Positions 34,805-46,596 of a stretch of 64,000 nucleotides of DNA are shown here, one piece after another. The notes below the pieces were generated by a model that was not told where the DNA came from, did not search any database, and worked only from the letters and a program-made list of their open reading frames with translations. The position numbers and the translations under genes are program-made. Where the stretch lies: positions 13,346,501-13,410,500 of the forward strand of contig OZ014411.1 in assembly GCA_963965975.1 (NCBI GenBank). Direction: 5' to 3'. Within the stretch, counting starts at the first letter, position 1; every line of letters begins with the position of its first letter. Source of the DNA: Xestospongia bergquistia. Lineage: Eukaryota; Porifera; Demospongiae; Haplosclerida; Petrosiidae.

Positions 34805-36282
34805 TCACTGGCAAATTAGGCATGACTGAGCCCACTGTCGAAAATCCTTGTTAATTCGTGGCCAGACAAACCAGGAAGTAATAAACTTTTGTGAAGCCTT
34901 TATACATGGGCAGGATAATGAGTGCAAGGAGTCAAATACTGCTCGTCTGAAACTAGCTGGTACATAAGGGCATGGTTCTGCTGTAGACGTGTCACATATT
35001 AATGAAGTATTGCCAGTTGATAAAGGAATAGGAATCAGGTTTAATGCAAGAGATGATTGTAGCATTTCTAATAATTCCGGATCAGTCTGTTGAGCTATTG
35101 CCATTGCTGTGAAATCAACACCATTGGGTTGTTGCAATGCATTAATGTCAACTCGTGACAGTGCATCTGCCACTGGATTGTTAGAACCTTTCATATGTCT
35201 GATATCAGTAGTGAATTGTGAAATAAAGTCAAGTTGACGTGCTTGATGAGGTAAATAACGATTAGAATTAGTAGGAAATAAGAATGTGAGAGGCTTATGG
35301 TCAGTCCAAATATATATGGCTAATAGTTCTCTATCAAATGTACTATATTTAGTCTCAGCTGGGGAGAGTTTGTGGGAGAAATAAGAAATTGGGTGCCAAA
35401 CTCCATCCACAAATTGCTGCAGAACCGCTCCCACAGCTGTGTTAAATGCATCTGACATAATGAAAGTGGGAGCACCTAACTTGGGATGTGACAACATTGT
35501 GGCTTTGGCTAAACAAATTTTGATATTTTCAAAGGCTTTTGAGGCTTCTTCATTCCAAATCAACTCGTTAGCTTTTAACAGTGTGTGCAGTGGATGTACA
35601 ATGTGTGCACAGTTAGGTATAAACCTGTGGTAAAAGTTGACTAGCCCTAGGAACTGCCTCAGTTGTTTCATTGATTGTAGCTTGGGGAACTCTGTAATGG
35701 CTTGTACTTTAGTTTCAATGGGACGAATACCGTTGTCATCAATGTAATGACCTAAAAATGTAAAGAGTTAGAACAAAACACACATTTGTTAATATTAATA
35801 ATGAGTCCATAGTCACTTAAATGTTGAAATACTATCTCTAAGTGCTGTATATGTTCTTCCTGTGATGAACTTGCAATCAGTATGTCATCAATATATGCAT
35901 AGATAGGCAAAGGTCAGTCCTTGTAAGACACTATCTACAAACCTCTGAAATGTCTGAGCAGTGTTACGTAAACCAAATGTCATCCTTACAAATTCAAAAA
36001 GACCAAAGGAGTAGTGATGGCAGTCTTAGGCACATCCTCTGGAGCCACTGGAATTTGATGATAGGCTCTGACTAAATCGATTTTAGAGAAAACAGTATTG
36101 CCATGAAGTGTAGTAGTGAAATCATGTATGTGAGGGATGGGGTATCTATCTGGAACTGTGGTGTAGTTTAATGAGCAATAATCCCCACAAGGTCTCCAGT
36201 CGCCTGGGATCTGTTTTGGGACCATATGTAATGGTGACAACCAACTACTTGATGATGGGCGTATGATCCCTAGGTCCATCAT
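34805..36282 (-). pseudogene. Gypsy reverse transcriptase - RNase H - integrase zinc region
   Basis: RT begins in frame 35986-36282 ([34 protein letters not shown]), shifts to a second frame ([20 protein letters not shown]), then AYIDDIL at 35878-35895, the catalytic YxDD, then shifts again. 34805-35671 has the RT thumb (QLRQFLGLVNFYHRFIP), RNase H (FDRELLAIYIWTDHKPLTF, DALSRV) and the integrase zinc knuckle, in which HSLSCP replaces the usual second His with Cys. At least two frameshifts. Confidence 0.9.
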
Positions 36283-36877
36283 GTGTTGAAATTCTCTTTA
36301 GCTGCCTTGAGTCATTCTGGTGACAAGCGTCTTGGGTGTGATGCAACTGGTTGACCATTGGTTGTGATGTAATGTTGAATATGATGTTTAATGGGTTTAA
36401 TAGTGTTAGAAGTTTGAGTAATATCAGGGTATTTTGAGAGTATATTTTCAAGTTTGGTAGGAATAGAGAAAAGAGAAGTAACGAGATTGGGGGTTGTAAT
36501 GATGAGGCCAGTATATTAACTTTTAAGTGAGTAACTGTGTCCAGTAAGCGTTTATTGTGTACATCTACTAGTAGTTTATGACATTGTAAGAAGTCAATAC
36601 CTATAATTGGATACTGTACATCTGCTATAATGAAAACCCACTTGAATGATCTGCGTAGTCCTAAATTAAGTGCAATCAGCTTGGTACTGTAGGTGCAAAT
36701 TGAAGTATTGTTTGCTGCCTGAAGAGTTAAATTACTAGATTTGCGATGCCTGTCAAATCGAGATGGAGGGCATACACTAACTTCTGCTCCCGTATCCACT
36801 AGAAAACGTGTGTTCAATGTGCGGTCATGAATAAAGAATAGACGACTGTTAGCGTTGCCAGGAGCACTGGTTGCCAT
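36245..36877 (-). pseudogene. Gypsy aspartic protease region
   Basis: RFLVDTGAEVSVCPPSRF holds the catalytic DTGA motif; PIIGIDFLQCHKLLVD is the second protease hallmark. Continues into a less readable linker before RT. Confidence 0.88.
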
Positions 36878-37699
36878 CAGTGACTGGCCTGTTCATTTCC
36901 CGTCCAAGTGCATGGAGGTTGGCACTTTTTGGCATCATCCCTAAAACGGTGATGATACCAACAGAGATTGGAGGGTGGTTGTGTTTTTCATGGAGCAGGG
37001 CTGGGTGAACAGCGAGGGGACTTAGAGGTACGATTCTTAAGTGAAGGTTTTGGTAAATGCATGGATTTGAATAACGACTTGAGATCTGATATCTCTGAAT
37101 GTAATTGATCAATATTTGAGCTGAGTTGGGTGTTGATTTGAGTTACTGCTGGTGTAGCTACATCCATTACTTTATCAGCAAGGTCTGCCAGTTCTTCTAA
37201 AGACTGAGAGCCTCCAGCAGAAGCTAGAACCATTCTCACATTTGGGGTAATCTTTGTAAAAATAACTCCCGTGAGAAAGCAGTGTCTGCCGTTGCTGCTT
37301 TGTCTCCAAGGAGTTGTTGCATTCTTCTAAGCAGCTGAAACAGCTTCCTATCACCCAGCTCTTCAGTGTTGAAGAGCTGCTGTAAACGGCATTGCTCTGA
37401 TGCCGTAGTTCTTGCTATCAGCTGGGTCTTAAGGTTGCTGGGGGCTTAAGAATTATGTCTCTTACTTCTATAGCGACCTCTGAGGTCAGAGAAGCAATTA
37501 CATGATCAAATTTGGTCTTCTGCGAGGTGATATTGCGGGTACTGAACTGTGCATCCACTTGGTCTGCAGGCCAAAAAGGAGGGATTTTGATGTTCACAGC
37601 AGTAACTGCTGGGATTGAGGATGATGGCTGCTCCTGCTGCTGTGGTGGGTCTTGTTGCTGTGGTGGGTCTTGCTGCTGTTCATCTGCCACGGCGTACAA
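36849..37699 (-). pseudogene. Gypsy gag region
   Basis: Open pieces 37418-37699, 36988-37239 and 36849-37112 in different frames. The first starts with a Gln/Pro-rich tract (QQQDPPQQQDPPQQQEQ), then IKIPPFWPADQVDAQFS, typical of Gypsy gag in invertebrates. A frameshift near 37250-37420 separates it from the rest. A zinc knuckle is not clear. Confidence 0.75.
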
Positions 37700-37716
37700 T
37701 CACGTCCGGGTCACCA
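37699..37716 (-). other. Primer binding site, tRNA-Trp type
   Basis: The minus strand reads TGGTGACCCGGACGTGAT, beginning at the last base of the 5' LTR. Its complement ends in CCA and matches the 3' end of animal tRNA-Trp at all but one position. Confidence 0.7.
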
Positions 37717-37898
37717 GTATTTTAACTGAATACTATCGCAAAATAATAATAATTTGAATATCTAATCTCAGTTTATATAAACATAAAGATTGATTAACTG
37801 CGTGGGTGAGTGCATGGGTGTTTGATGTTACAAAATCATGTAGCATGAGGTTATGTACATGTATGTAAGAGTGTGTATACTGAGTCTTAACTACCACA
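37716..37898 (-). repeat. Gypsy 5' LTR
   Basis: 183 bp, direct repeat of 33545-33737. Adjacent to the primer site, which fixes the element's orientation as minus. Confidence 0.92.
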
Positions 37899-38153
37899 AA
37901 GCTGGTAAATAGAAGACTAATACACTGTATGTACATATACATGTATATCATTACATGTAACCAACTATAGCCATTAATGAGTGAATTGTTAATATATAAT
38001 AATAATTACTGTCTATAGTATAGGTCCTATACAATAGTAATAATTACATGCTGTGTCTACTAGTGCCTGTAATGGAATGCCATACTTTAATGTGAAATTT
38101 ATACATTTAGGTTTCAATGTTTAAGGTTTAGTGTCTGGAGTATAATATTAATT

Positions 38154-38450
38154 TCATTCTGTTTTTTAACACATCTTTTGTGACCTTATATTCTAAAATT
38201 ATATACTTTTGTAAATCTCCTATTCAGACCAAATCTACTAGTATCAACAATTTACTAGTATCTTTGTACAAAGTCTTGTTATTTATCTGTCACATTATGT
38301 TCTTGTTACATTGATTTATACATGAAAGTTTCTACTACTATAGATGTACTACTGTATTCTAACTTATTGTCCAACAATAGCTCCTGTATATGTTACCTTA
38401 CATGTAAATTCCTGTGACATTGTTCTATAATAGTTTGTGTTATATTGTTG
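38154..38450. repeat. 300-bp inverted repeat, left arm
   Basis: Reverse complement of 54359-54656, well over 90% identical by eye (for example CTACTAGTATCAACAATTTA and CCAACAATAGCTCCTGTATA are exact). The arms are 16 kb apart. Confidence 0.88.
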
Positions 38451-39109
38451 GACAATAAGATTATCACTACCAGTGACCATTAAACCTGTCCATCCTATTA
38501 TAAAACATAAAAATTCATTCAGTAGACAATTGAACTATTCAACAAGTCAACTTACAATAGGTATATTAACAAAAGTCATCAGATCATTCTTAGTAGTATT
38601 ATTAAATATACTTACTAAATGTAACAGAATTTGTTTTGTTCTAAAATTATAGTTACTATACAACTCACAATCATTAGAACATTATATACTTAATAATTCA
38701 AGTTTACAACACTACATGTAAGTTAGGGATAAAGAAGAGTCTAGAATTCAGGATGTCATGTGAAATGTTCAATGATAGAAAAAAACAATTCTTCAAAACC
38801 TTTAACCAGCAAATAAGCAAGAAAAATCCTAGATGTCTATAAAGAGACCAAATATAGTTCATGATGATAGAGTAAAATACTAGTTGTCAGAAGTAAGCAA
38901 TGAAATACCAGTTGTCAGTAAAAATCTTAGTGAAGGTAAAATAATACTTGATGTCAGTAAGACGAGAAGATAACTCCTAGACACCAGTGACAAACCTGTC
39001 CTAGATGTAATCAAATGTTGATATGACAGTTTTAGATTTAAGAATAATCATGAAATAAAATGAAAATCATAGATGCCAACAAAATGCATAAATATTAAGG
39101 AGAATGTTT

Positions 39110-40010
39110 GTATTGTACAATAGACACAGAGCACTAACATTTCTGAATTACATTTACACTGACAATAACACAAAGAATTAACAATACAGGAAAATACAAC
39201 ATGCACAAAGGATTAACAATACAGAATAAGGTGACAGCATAAGAATTTTAGGATCAACTCCTACATCACTCATATAAGATGATTGACTGTTTAAGATTAT
39301 ATAACAGACAAAGATGATTAGCAATACAAGGTAATATGATAGACACAGAGTGTTAACAATACAGGATAATACAACAGACACAACAACTCATATATACAAC
39401 ATCTATAAGCATTTAGGATTATAGAACAGACACAGGAATAACATTTCAGAATTATACCAAGATAGAGGGTTAACAAAACAAGATAATATATGACAAACGC
39501 AGAGGGTTAAGAGCTCATATAACACTCACATAAGGGGGTTGACCATTTAGGATTATATAACAGACACAGACAATTAACAATACTGGGTAATATACCAGAT
39601 ACAGAGAGTTAACAAAATAGATAATATGACAAGTATAGAGGGTTAACAATACAAGATAATACAACGAACACAGAGGGTTAACAATACAGGATAATGTGAC
39701 AGACATGGACAGGTTAACAATTCAGAATCAACTCATGACCATTTAGAAACATACAACAGACACAGAGGGTTAACAATACATGGTAAAACAAAGACAGAGA
39801 GTTAACAAAACAGGATACTAAAACAAACACACAAAGGGAACAATTACAAAACAAGGGGTTAATAATTCATGTTTATACAACAGACACAGATATAGAACAT
39901 TTTAAGGCAAACACAAAGGGAACATTTCAGGATTACTACAACACACAGACAAAGGGTTTGAAGAATGATGATGGAGTTAATATGTATGTATGGAAGGGTC
40001 TGACATCAAG
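39110..40010. repeat. Minisatellite, block 1
   Basis: About 25 degenerate units of roughly 32-36 bases built on CAGACACAGAGGGTTAACAA followed by TACAGGATAATA. No gene; open frames over it are translated repeat. Confidence 0.9.
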
Positions 40011-40371
40011 ACAATGGGTCACTGTTATATGAGGTTATAGATGGATAGTTTTATATATAGCTACACAAAAGACAAAATGCACAAAATGTGAGGTTACACA
40101 AGACAAGGAGGACCACATGATTATTAGAAAGTAATGACAAGACAACATACAACCTGTTGTTAAATGTCCTAGTCACATTACAATGTCCATATGTACAACC
40201 CATAAACTGATGTTCAAACATTCTCAAGACACAAGCAAAGCCAATCAATCTCAAGATTTAAAGCAGAACAACAACCAGTGATCAATGTTGAATAATTCTC
40301 CAGATCCTTAAGACACAGGCATTTATTAATGTCCAGTGTTATAGAAAACCTATTAATGAGACAAAAATAGT

Positions 40372-42200
40372 CAATAGTATTGTATACATAGTACATGACA
40401 TTACAATTATCATCCTCAGCAGTTAAAGAATATTCAGCCAGAACATCAGCTACTGAATAAAATGATCAATTAGAATTAAAGATATATAAAAGATCAATCT
40501 TACATTGAGTAGATATTAGAGAACCTCACTATATCATCTCCACTCCAGTTATCAATGTCTCACTATAAAATTAAAGGAAATAGTTTAGTACAACATTGTC
40601 AAATTAATGATAGATCAAACTTACAGTCTAACTAATCAGAGAACATTAACATTATGTAGAATTATACAGTAGATTGAAGTCCCTCTAAAGTATTAAAATT
40701 CATGTTTAGTATATTATTATAACATATATAAGTTACAGTAGTCATCAGTTCAGATCATCATTACCAGTGACCATTAAACCTGTCCATCCTATAACAAAAA
40801 GAAATTCATTCAGTACACAATTATAAATAAATAGTTAGTAAATTTGTAATAAGTAATAGGTATGACTTATATATACTATCTATTTCTATGACTACACTAG
40901 ATCTAGATCATCTCAAGTTGGTGTAGAACAAGTTACTATAATAGTGTAAGAGAATAAACAGTATAAACTTTTATTTATCAAGTCTTTCTATTAAATTACT
41001 AACAGCAGAACAACTGTCCTATTCTAAAGTAATCCAAACCAAAAAAGGTCATTTAAATTGTTGAGTTTAGAACAGTTCTCAACCAGTTCATCATCATCTC
41101 CAGTAGACTAGCAAACAATAGTCCTACTATAAAATAAAATAAAAACTTATAACATTGAAATAATTATTGTTATAAATTGACAAGAGTCTGTTGTATAGTA
41201 AAATTACAACAGTTCATATCACTTATTTGGGATAAAGGGAAGAGCCTAGATTTCAGAATAAACAAATTCAGATACCAGACAAACTTTACCTGTCATGTAA
41301 AACCTTTGATGCTAAGAGATTCATTTCTTCATATCCTCCAGGCCAGAAATAATTATGAAAAATTCTAGATGCCAGCATAAAAAACAATGATGCTAATAAA
41401 ATCTTTTGTGTTAAGAAGCTAAGTAAAATACAAGATATTAGAAGTAAACAATAAAAAAACAGATGCCAGTAAAAATTCTGATGATAGTAAATATCAACCT
41501 ATCCTAGCTGAAATAAAAATTGTCAACAGACACAAGACGTCTAACATTTCTGAACTATGTTTACACTGACACAGAGGATTAAATATACATAATAATATGA
41601 CAGACACAGAGAGTTAACAATACAGGACAATACTCCAAATACAGAGGGTTAACAATACATGATTACAGAACAATACAACAGACACAGAGTTGTGAACAAT
41701 ACAGGATAACGTGACAGATACAGAGGGTCAACAATACAAGATAATATGGGAGATACAGAGGATTAAAAATACAAAATAATACAACAAACACAGAGTGTTA
41801 ACAACAGAGGGTAATATTACAGACACAGAGGGGTAATAATACAGGATAATACGACAGATATAAAGGATTAATATTTCAGAACTTATACAAAGACAAAGGG
41901 TTAACAAAACAGGTTACTACAACAAACACACAAGGGGAACAATTATAAACAAGGGGTTAATAATTCAAGATTTTATAACAGACACAGATATAGAACATTT
42001 CAAGACAAACACAGAGGGAATATTTCAGGATTACTACAACACACAAACAAAGGGTTTGGAGAATGAGGAAGGGTTGGTATGTATGGAAGGGTCTGACATC
42101 ATGAAACTATCTAGTAGAAATCCATCCTTTGCATAATACTATTTAGTATAATATGTAATATGTAGGAAATACACAACAAATAAATCAAGACAAACTATAA
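40372..42200. repeat. Segmental duplication, copy 1
   Basis: Co-linear with 51753-53790 at high identity, starting TCAATAGTATTGTATACATA and ending around GTAATATGTAGGAAAT. Includes minisatellite block 2. The word CCAGTGACCATTAAACCTGT occurs inside copy 1 (40765), inside copy 2 with one change (52171), and again alone at 38470. Confidence 0.9.
41520..42060. repeat. Minisatellite, block 2
   Basis: Same unit as block 1 (GACACAGAGAGTTAACAATA), inside segmental copy 1. Confidence 0.9.
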
Positions 42201-42416
42201 TATGTATAGATATTCATATACAACAAGACTATGATAATACTATAATACTGCATCTTCAAGTACTATAATTATTACATAATTAGAATAGACCAATCAAATT
42301 GCAGAATTACGGGTTCATTATTTTACTTATAATACCTACCGGGCAGTCCGGGCTCACTTATGATACCTACCCGGTAGTCCAGGAAATAATGTAATTATCA
42401 GTAGTTGCTGATAATT

Positions 42417-42672
42417 TTATTCAAATAATGATAAAATATGAAATAAAATATAAAATATGTTTTTTAAGCAGTAGTTGGTGTCGTGTTTCGTAGACGCTGG
42501 CACAGAACTTTCTCTTGCACGGACAACATCTTCGTCAGATTTGGGAAGGGCGTATCTTGTAGTAGAAGTAGTCGTCGTGGGGAGGGGGCAACACGTGTTC
42601 AAATCTGAGAAAATGTCGTCAAAGAAATGATTCTCTTTAATTCTGAAATTCTTAATTCCGGAGACGCAATGT
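42417..42672 (-). pseudogene. Crypton/DUF3504-type N-terminal fragment
   Basis: Open piece reading NHFFDDIFSDLN, then TTSTTRYALPKSDEDVVRAR, then SVPASTKHDTNYCLKN before running into A/T-rich sequence. The pattern R-[YF]-A-x-P-K-[ST]-D-E-[DE]-V, then an S-x-P-x-x-T-x-x-D-T-x-Y-C segment, opens the Crypton-derived (tyrosine recombinase-like) proteins common in sponges and corals. The catalytic part is absent and there is no donor after CLKN, so this is a fragment. Family call from memory of the pattern. Confidence 0.5.
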
Positions 42673-42751
42673 TTCTAGGCTAGTTGCTATGGACGCACTG
42701 TATCTAGGCTAGTTGCTATTGTGAGTTTTTTTTATTTAATAAATACCTTAG

Positions 42752-42882
42752 ATACTGTTTATTCGATTTATATGCGTATTTATAAACCCTTGGAAACCCA
42801 TAGCAACTTTGCGCTTCGCGCTCGGTTGCTATATTCGTTTCCTCGAGTTTATAAATACGCATATAAACCTCGTAAACAGTAT
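42752..42882. repeat. 131-bp near-complete hairpin
   Basis: Outer arms 42752-42787 and 42847-42882 (ATACTGTTTA..TTTATATGCGTATTTATAAAC) are inverted. Nested inside, GGAAACCCATAGCAAC pairs with GTTGCTATATTCGTTTCC, and the tip is GCGCTTCGCGC. A tandem repeat with GGCTAGTTGCTAT (42670-42720) abuts it. MITE-like or a fold-back; no target duplication identified. Confidence 0.85.
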
Positions 42883-43597
42883 ATAACCTATATTTGTTAT
42901 TATTAGTATTATAATTATGTTTGTTATTGTCCATTAGTAAAGACAAGACATATCGTCCTTATTGATATCGTCCTATAGGATAACGTTATCAAGACATATC
43001 CTTACAGGATATCAACAATCTGGATGATATCCATACAGATCAGAGAGACTACATAATCACTGTCAAATTTCAACTCAAAAATCTTACTCTCTGTACATAT
43101 AGTAAACTAAGTGACACTCGATTCTCATGTAACACAGTAACATGTTTAAATGGCAAACCTACAGTTTTCATTCATGGCTAAAATTTATAAAACGTAAAGT
43201 TTGTCGGTAAAATTAAAACTGTAATGTGTCCATTAAAAGATTGATATATTTAAAATGCAGAATTTTTTCAAAGCTAGCACTGACAGATGTGGGTTCATTT
43301 AGCTAGTGGGTTAAACTATGATAGCTGTCTCTTTCACACATACACTAGTTTCACTAATTCATAATATATACACATGTGCACACATATTGTTATAGAAAAA
43401 ACTGAGACCACTACTGTCTAGTTTAGAAGTTTCTGATAGAAATATTATACCTTTTATTGTATATAGACATTGCTAAATTTCTTTCTACTAACAACTTGTA
43501 GAATGTTAAAAATACTTGTATAATTATTTTGAAGATTTTAATTAGTTATTAATCAAATCAATTAAAAATCACTTAATGTTTGTCACGCATGTAGTTA

Positions 43598-43609
43598 TTT
43601 CCCGCCAAA
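43598..43609 (+). promoter_or_regulatory. E2F-like site TTTCCCGCCAAA (copy B, left)
   Basis: Identical 12-mer to copy A 30055-30066 although the flanking sequence has diverged. Confidence 0.45.
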
Positions 43610-44272
43610 TTTGTCACGAGTTTCTGTCGACTGGTTGTCAAATTGAAGCATGACAAGATTTCTTGATAGTATAAAGGACTCCATTTTGCCTATTTTTATT
43701 ATCAGGTGAGTTATCTCCCCATCCATCCATCTCACATCTATTCTGCAGTTGTTACAAATAACTCTCTCTTTCTCTGTCTATGTTCTCTAGGATTCATTCA
43801 CCTCATCGATGGATTATCTCGTACTTCGTTGGATCAATTCGCCTCATCGTTGGATAACCTCTCGTCTCTGGATCATCTTTTTTTATTTTAGTTATGTCAT
43901 CTTTATCTGTTTTCTTTTTCTTTTTTGTTCTTTAACTTTTATTTTATTTTTTAATTTTGTCAATTGATTTTTTGAATTTAAAAAAAATTCGTCTCTTCGT
44001 TTCTACAGGACTCAGCTGTTCTTTTCTTGTGTTCTCTGGTGTTCTTGACTGTTCTTCTCTGGTGTTCTCTGATGTTCTTGACTGTTCTTCTCTGATGTTC
44101 TTGACTGTTCTTCTCTGATGTTCTCTGGATGTAAAAGATGAGTCGCTCTCCTGCTTGGTCTCTTCTGTCTTCCTTCAAGCCTTCTTTCCTCTTCTTTTAA
44201 TTTTTTTAAATTTTATTTTGGGCTATTCAGTCCATACACTATACACACACTCATACAAACTCTATTAATTAT

Positions 44273-44344
44273 CTCCTCCCTGCCGCCTGGCGGCCTAAAA
44301 AAAATTTTTTTTAATATCCTAGGCCGCCAGGTGGCGGGGAGGAG
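44273..44344. repeat. G+C-rich hairpin (copy B)
   Basis: Arms 44273-44297 and 44320-44344 are unchanged from copy A, while the A/T loop differs slightly. Confidence 0.85.
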
Positions 44345-45078
44345 CTCTGATCTTCTAGGGTGCGTGTGTGTGTTGTGTGTGTGTGTGTGTTGATGGCGCC
44401 TTTTCACTTCCTCTGTCTCTCTTCACTCTTTATCCATTCATTGTCTCCACCAGTTCAGTTCATAACTACTTTTTTCTTTCCTTGCAGGAGCAGCACTGTG
44501 GAAGAAGGTGAGCTCTCTATCCATCCATTCATCCATCTTTAGCAATCCAGTTGTTACAACTAACTCTCTCTTTCTTTCTCTATGTTCTCTTCTTGTGGAG
44601 TGACTGGACTCTTGGGGACTTCAACTACTGAAACTGTCTTATTTTAATTTATTCTTTATTTTTTTCTTTCTTTTTTATTGTAATTTTTTCATGTTTAAAG
44701 TAGTTTCTTAGTATATTGTTTTAATTTATTATATTGAATTACTAAAACTTATTCAAGTCAATTATCTTAATTTCAGTTATAGTTTAAATTGATTGCTAAT
44801 CATCAACTTTGAAATTTCAAGGTGACATTCTAGATTTAATATAACTTTGAAAATTGAATTATTTACAATCATACTGAATTTAATCTTTTTAAAACTATTT
44901 TATTAGTCAGTATAACTAATTGTAACATTTCTTTAGATAATATTATCATTAATATTTTTTAACAAAAACCTAAAATATTTAATTAAAAATCTTTTTTTAA
45001 TAATTAATTTAAAAACCTATTAAAAGTGTTTTGCTATTCTTGTAAGCGTTTTGCTGTGCGCTCGTGCTACTGTCATAT

Positions 45079-45090
45079 TTTCCCGCCAAA
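45079..45090 (+). promoter_or_regulatory. E2F-like site TTTCCCGCCAAA (copy B, right)
   Basis: Same position relative to GGTCACGCGTTTGC as the pair in copy A. Confidence 0.45.
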
Positions 45091-45689
45091 ATGACAGGTC
45101 ACGCGTTTGCTTTTCCTCTCTAGTCGCGTGCTGATGATATAGTAACGGTTCTCTGGAGACCTTCTTTCATTGGACTCTTTACCTATTTGAAATTTTAATT
45201 TCTGTTTCAGTGTTAACTTTAATCAAGTTCTTTTTAGACGATTATTTTTATTCTGGCTTTTAATTGTTAAAATAATTATTTACCATTTAACTTGTTTGTT
45301 GTATGTTTACAATGTTCAGTGCTCTCATAAGATATCAAGAAACTGGATGAGATCCATACAGATCAGAGAGACTGAACAATTGCTGTCACCTTACACAAAG
45401 ATCTTCCTCTCTGTATTATAAGTGCTACTACTTGATGACATATACTAGTAGCAATAGATTAACATGTAATGCAGTGACATGTCTAAATGGCAAATATACA
45501 ATTTTATTTATGGTAAATATAAAAATGTAGAGTTTGGCAATAAAAACAGTTCTAAATGGAATTGTATTAAATGATACATTTAAAGTATAGACAATGTTAG
45601 GTATTTTATGGTCAGTGGATTGGGTGTAGCCAAATGATGTTGTACTCTGATACTGGTGGTAAGACAGATGTCTCGACTTGATACACACA

Positions 45690-45838
45690 ACATGTCTTAA
45701 GGTTATCTTCTAGACTAAATGAACCAGTACAGTCTAGACAGTGGTAGGATTTGTCACCAGTGTAATGACAATAAATATGATAAGTCATAATGTTACAATC
45801 AGTACTAGTCACATGATGACATAGAGGACACTGGAAAG
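45690..45838 (-). pseudogene. C2H2 zinc-finger fragment (copy B)
   Basis: Reads FQCPLCHHVTSTDCNIMTYH then IYCHYTGDKSYHCLDC: one complete finger with C-x2-C-x13-H-x3-H spacing, a TGDK linker and the CxxC of a second. The second finger lacks its His pair (LEDNLKTCC). No start codon or further fingers are visible, so it is a fragment of a nucleic-acid-binding gene or a dead exon. Confidence 0.6.
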
Positions 45839-46314
45839 TATCTAGTATTAAGGGACAATGATTATTGAAATTATCAGTTAATAATTATAGTTGAGTTAAC
45901 ACATGTATTCTTACAGCTACTTACAAGTTAACAGAGTTTTGTGTTAGATGACATATACAGTGAGAACCACACATGGTATATAGGATAATAATAATTAATT
46001 AGAGCTCCACCTACTACTTAAGAGTATTATTAATAATTAACTAATAAATACATGGAATGTCTAGATAATTCACTTGCTACAACAATTTTATTGACTTGTA
46101 GTCATTAAATGTGTTTATACTGTCATTACTATATTTACCTAATAGTCATCTCTGCATTTATAATTTTTTTCAAACATTTTACTTTTAACAAAAATAATGG
46201 GACCAGTCTGCATAAAATTTAAAAAATACACAAAGCTTTGATCTTCAGAGAATAATACAATTAGTCTTTAAATTTTGGATTACCTTTATACCATTCCAGT
46301 GTCCTTGATGTCAC

Positions 46315-46596
46315 TTAACCATCATCATGACAAGCATATCTCCCTGCATGAGTCTCGGCATCAGTTTTATATCGTATTGTCTCACGTACATAAGGAATTA
46401 ACTTCATACCAACCTCGTCTCTATCTTCTGCTGCAGTATACACATATATTACTTTAATGTTTGGGTCTGAAGAATTTGGGTTGACATTCATTGTTGATAC
46501 TTTAACTACAGTAGCTCCCAGTTCACCAGATACTACTACAGCCTGACTTATTGTCTCCCAGATCCGATCAGTACAAGAGATGAGTTTGAAGATCAA
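46315..46596 (-). pseudogene. UPF0696/DUF1917-like exon or fragment (copy B)
   Basis: Open for 93 codons: FKLISCTDRIWETISQAVVV, then GELGATVVKVSTMNV, then NIKVIYVYTAAEDRDEVGMK, then RETIRYKTDAETHAGRYACH. The order W..I..AV..G.LG..VKVST ... VYT...D..EV ... I.YKTD..T..G.Y is that of the C11orf68/BLES03 (DUF1917) family, an eIF4E-like fold of unknown function. The upstream minus strand has stops (about 46600), and only part of the domain is present. A live multi-exon gene cannot be excluded. Confidence 0.55.

Larger units (their letters stand above)
33543..37898 (-). mobile_element. Degenerate Ty3/Gypsy LTR retrotransposon
   Basis: Two direct LTRs bracket, in minus-strand order, primer site, gag, protease, reverse transcriptase, RNase H and integrase, the Gypsy order. 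About 4.36 kb. Direct repeats AAGCT at 33538-33542 and 37899-37903 may be the target duplication, although two bases (AT) separate the left one from the LTR homology. A C-run at 33743-33752 (G-run in the element's sense) next to the 3' LTR is the likely polypurine tract. The reading frames are broken in many places, so it is not autonomous now. Confidence 0.92.

Noticed and set aside
37512..37757. Cys/Gly-rich open frame (CCCGGSCCCGG) on the plus strand
   Set aside because: It is the antisense shadow of the Gln/Pro-rich gag tract on the minus strand.
39178..39706. Cys/Leu-rich minus-strand frames that look like membrane proteins
   Set aside because: Translation of minisatellite units; the peptide repeats with the DNA period.
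39110..42060. Possible CRISPR-like array of regular repeats
   Set aside because: Units are contiguous degenerate minisatellite repeats with no unique spacers, in a eukaryotic genome.
42716..42946. Two mirrored open frames with similar peptides (RVYKYAYK) on both strands
   Set aside because: They are the two readings of the 131-bp hairpin; no gene is needed to explain them.
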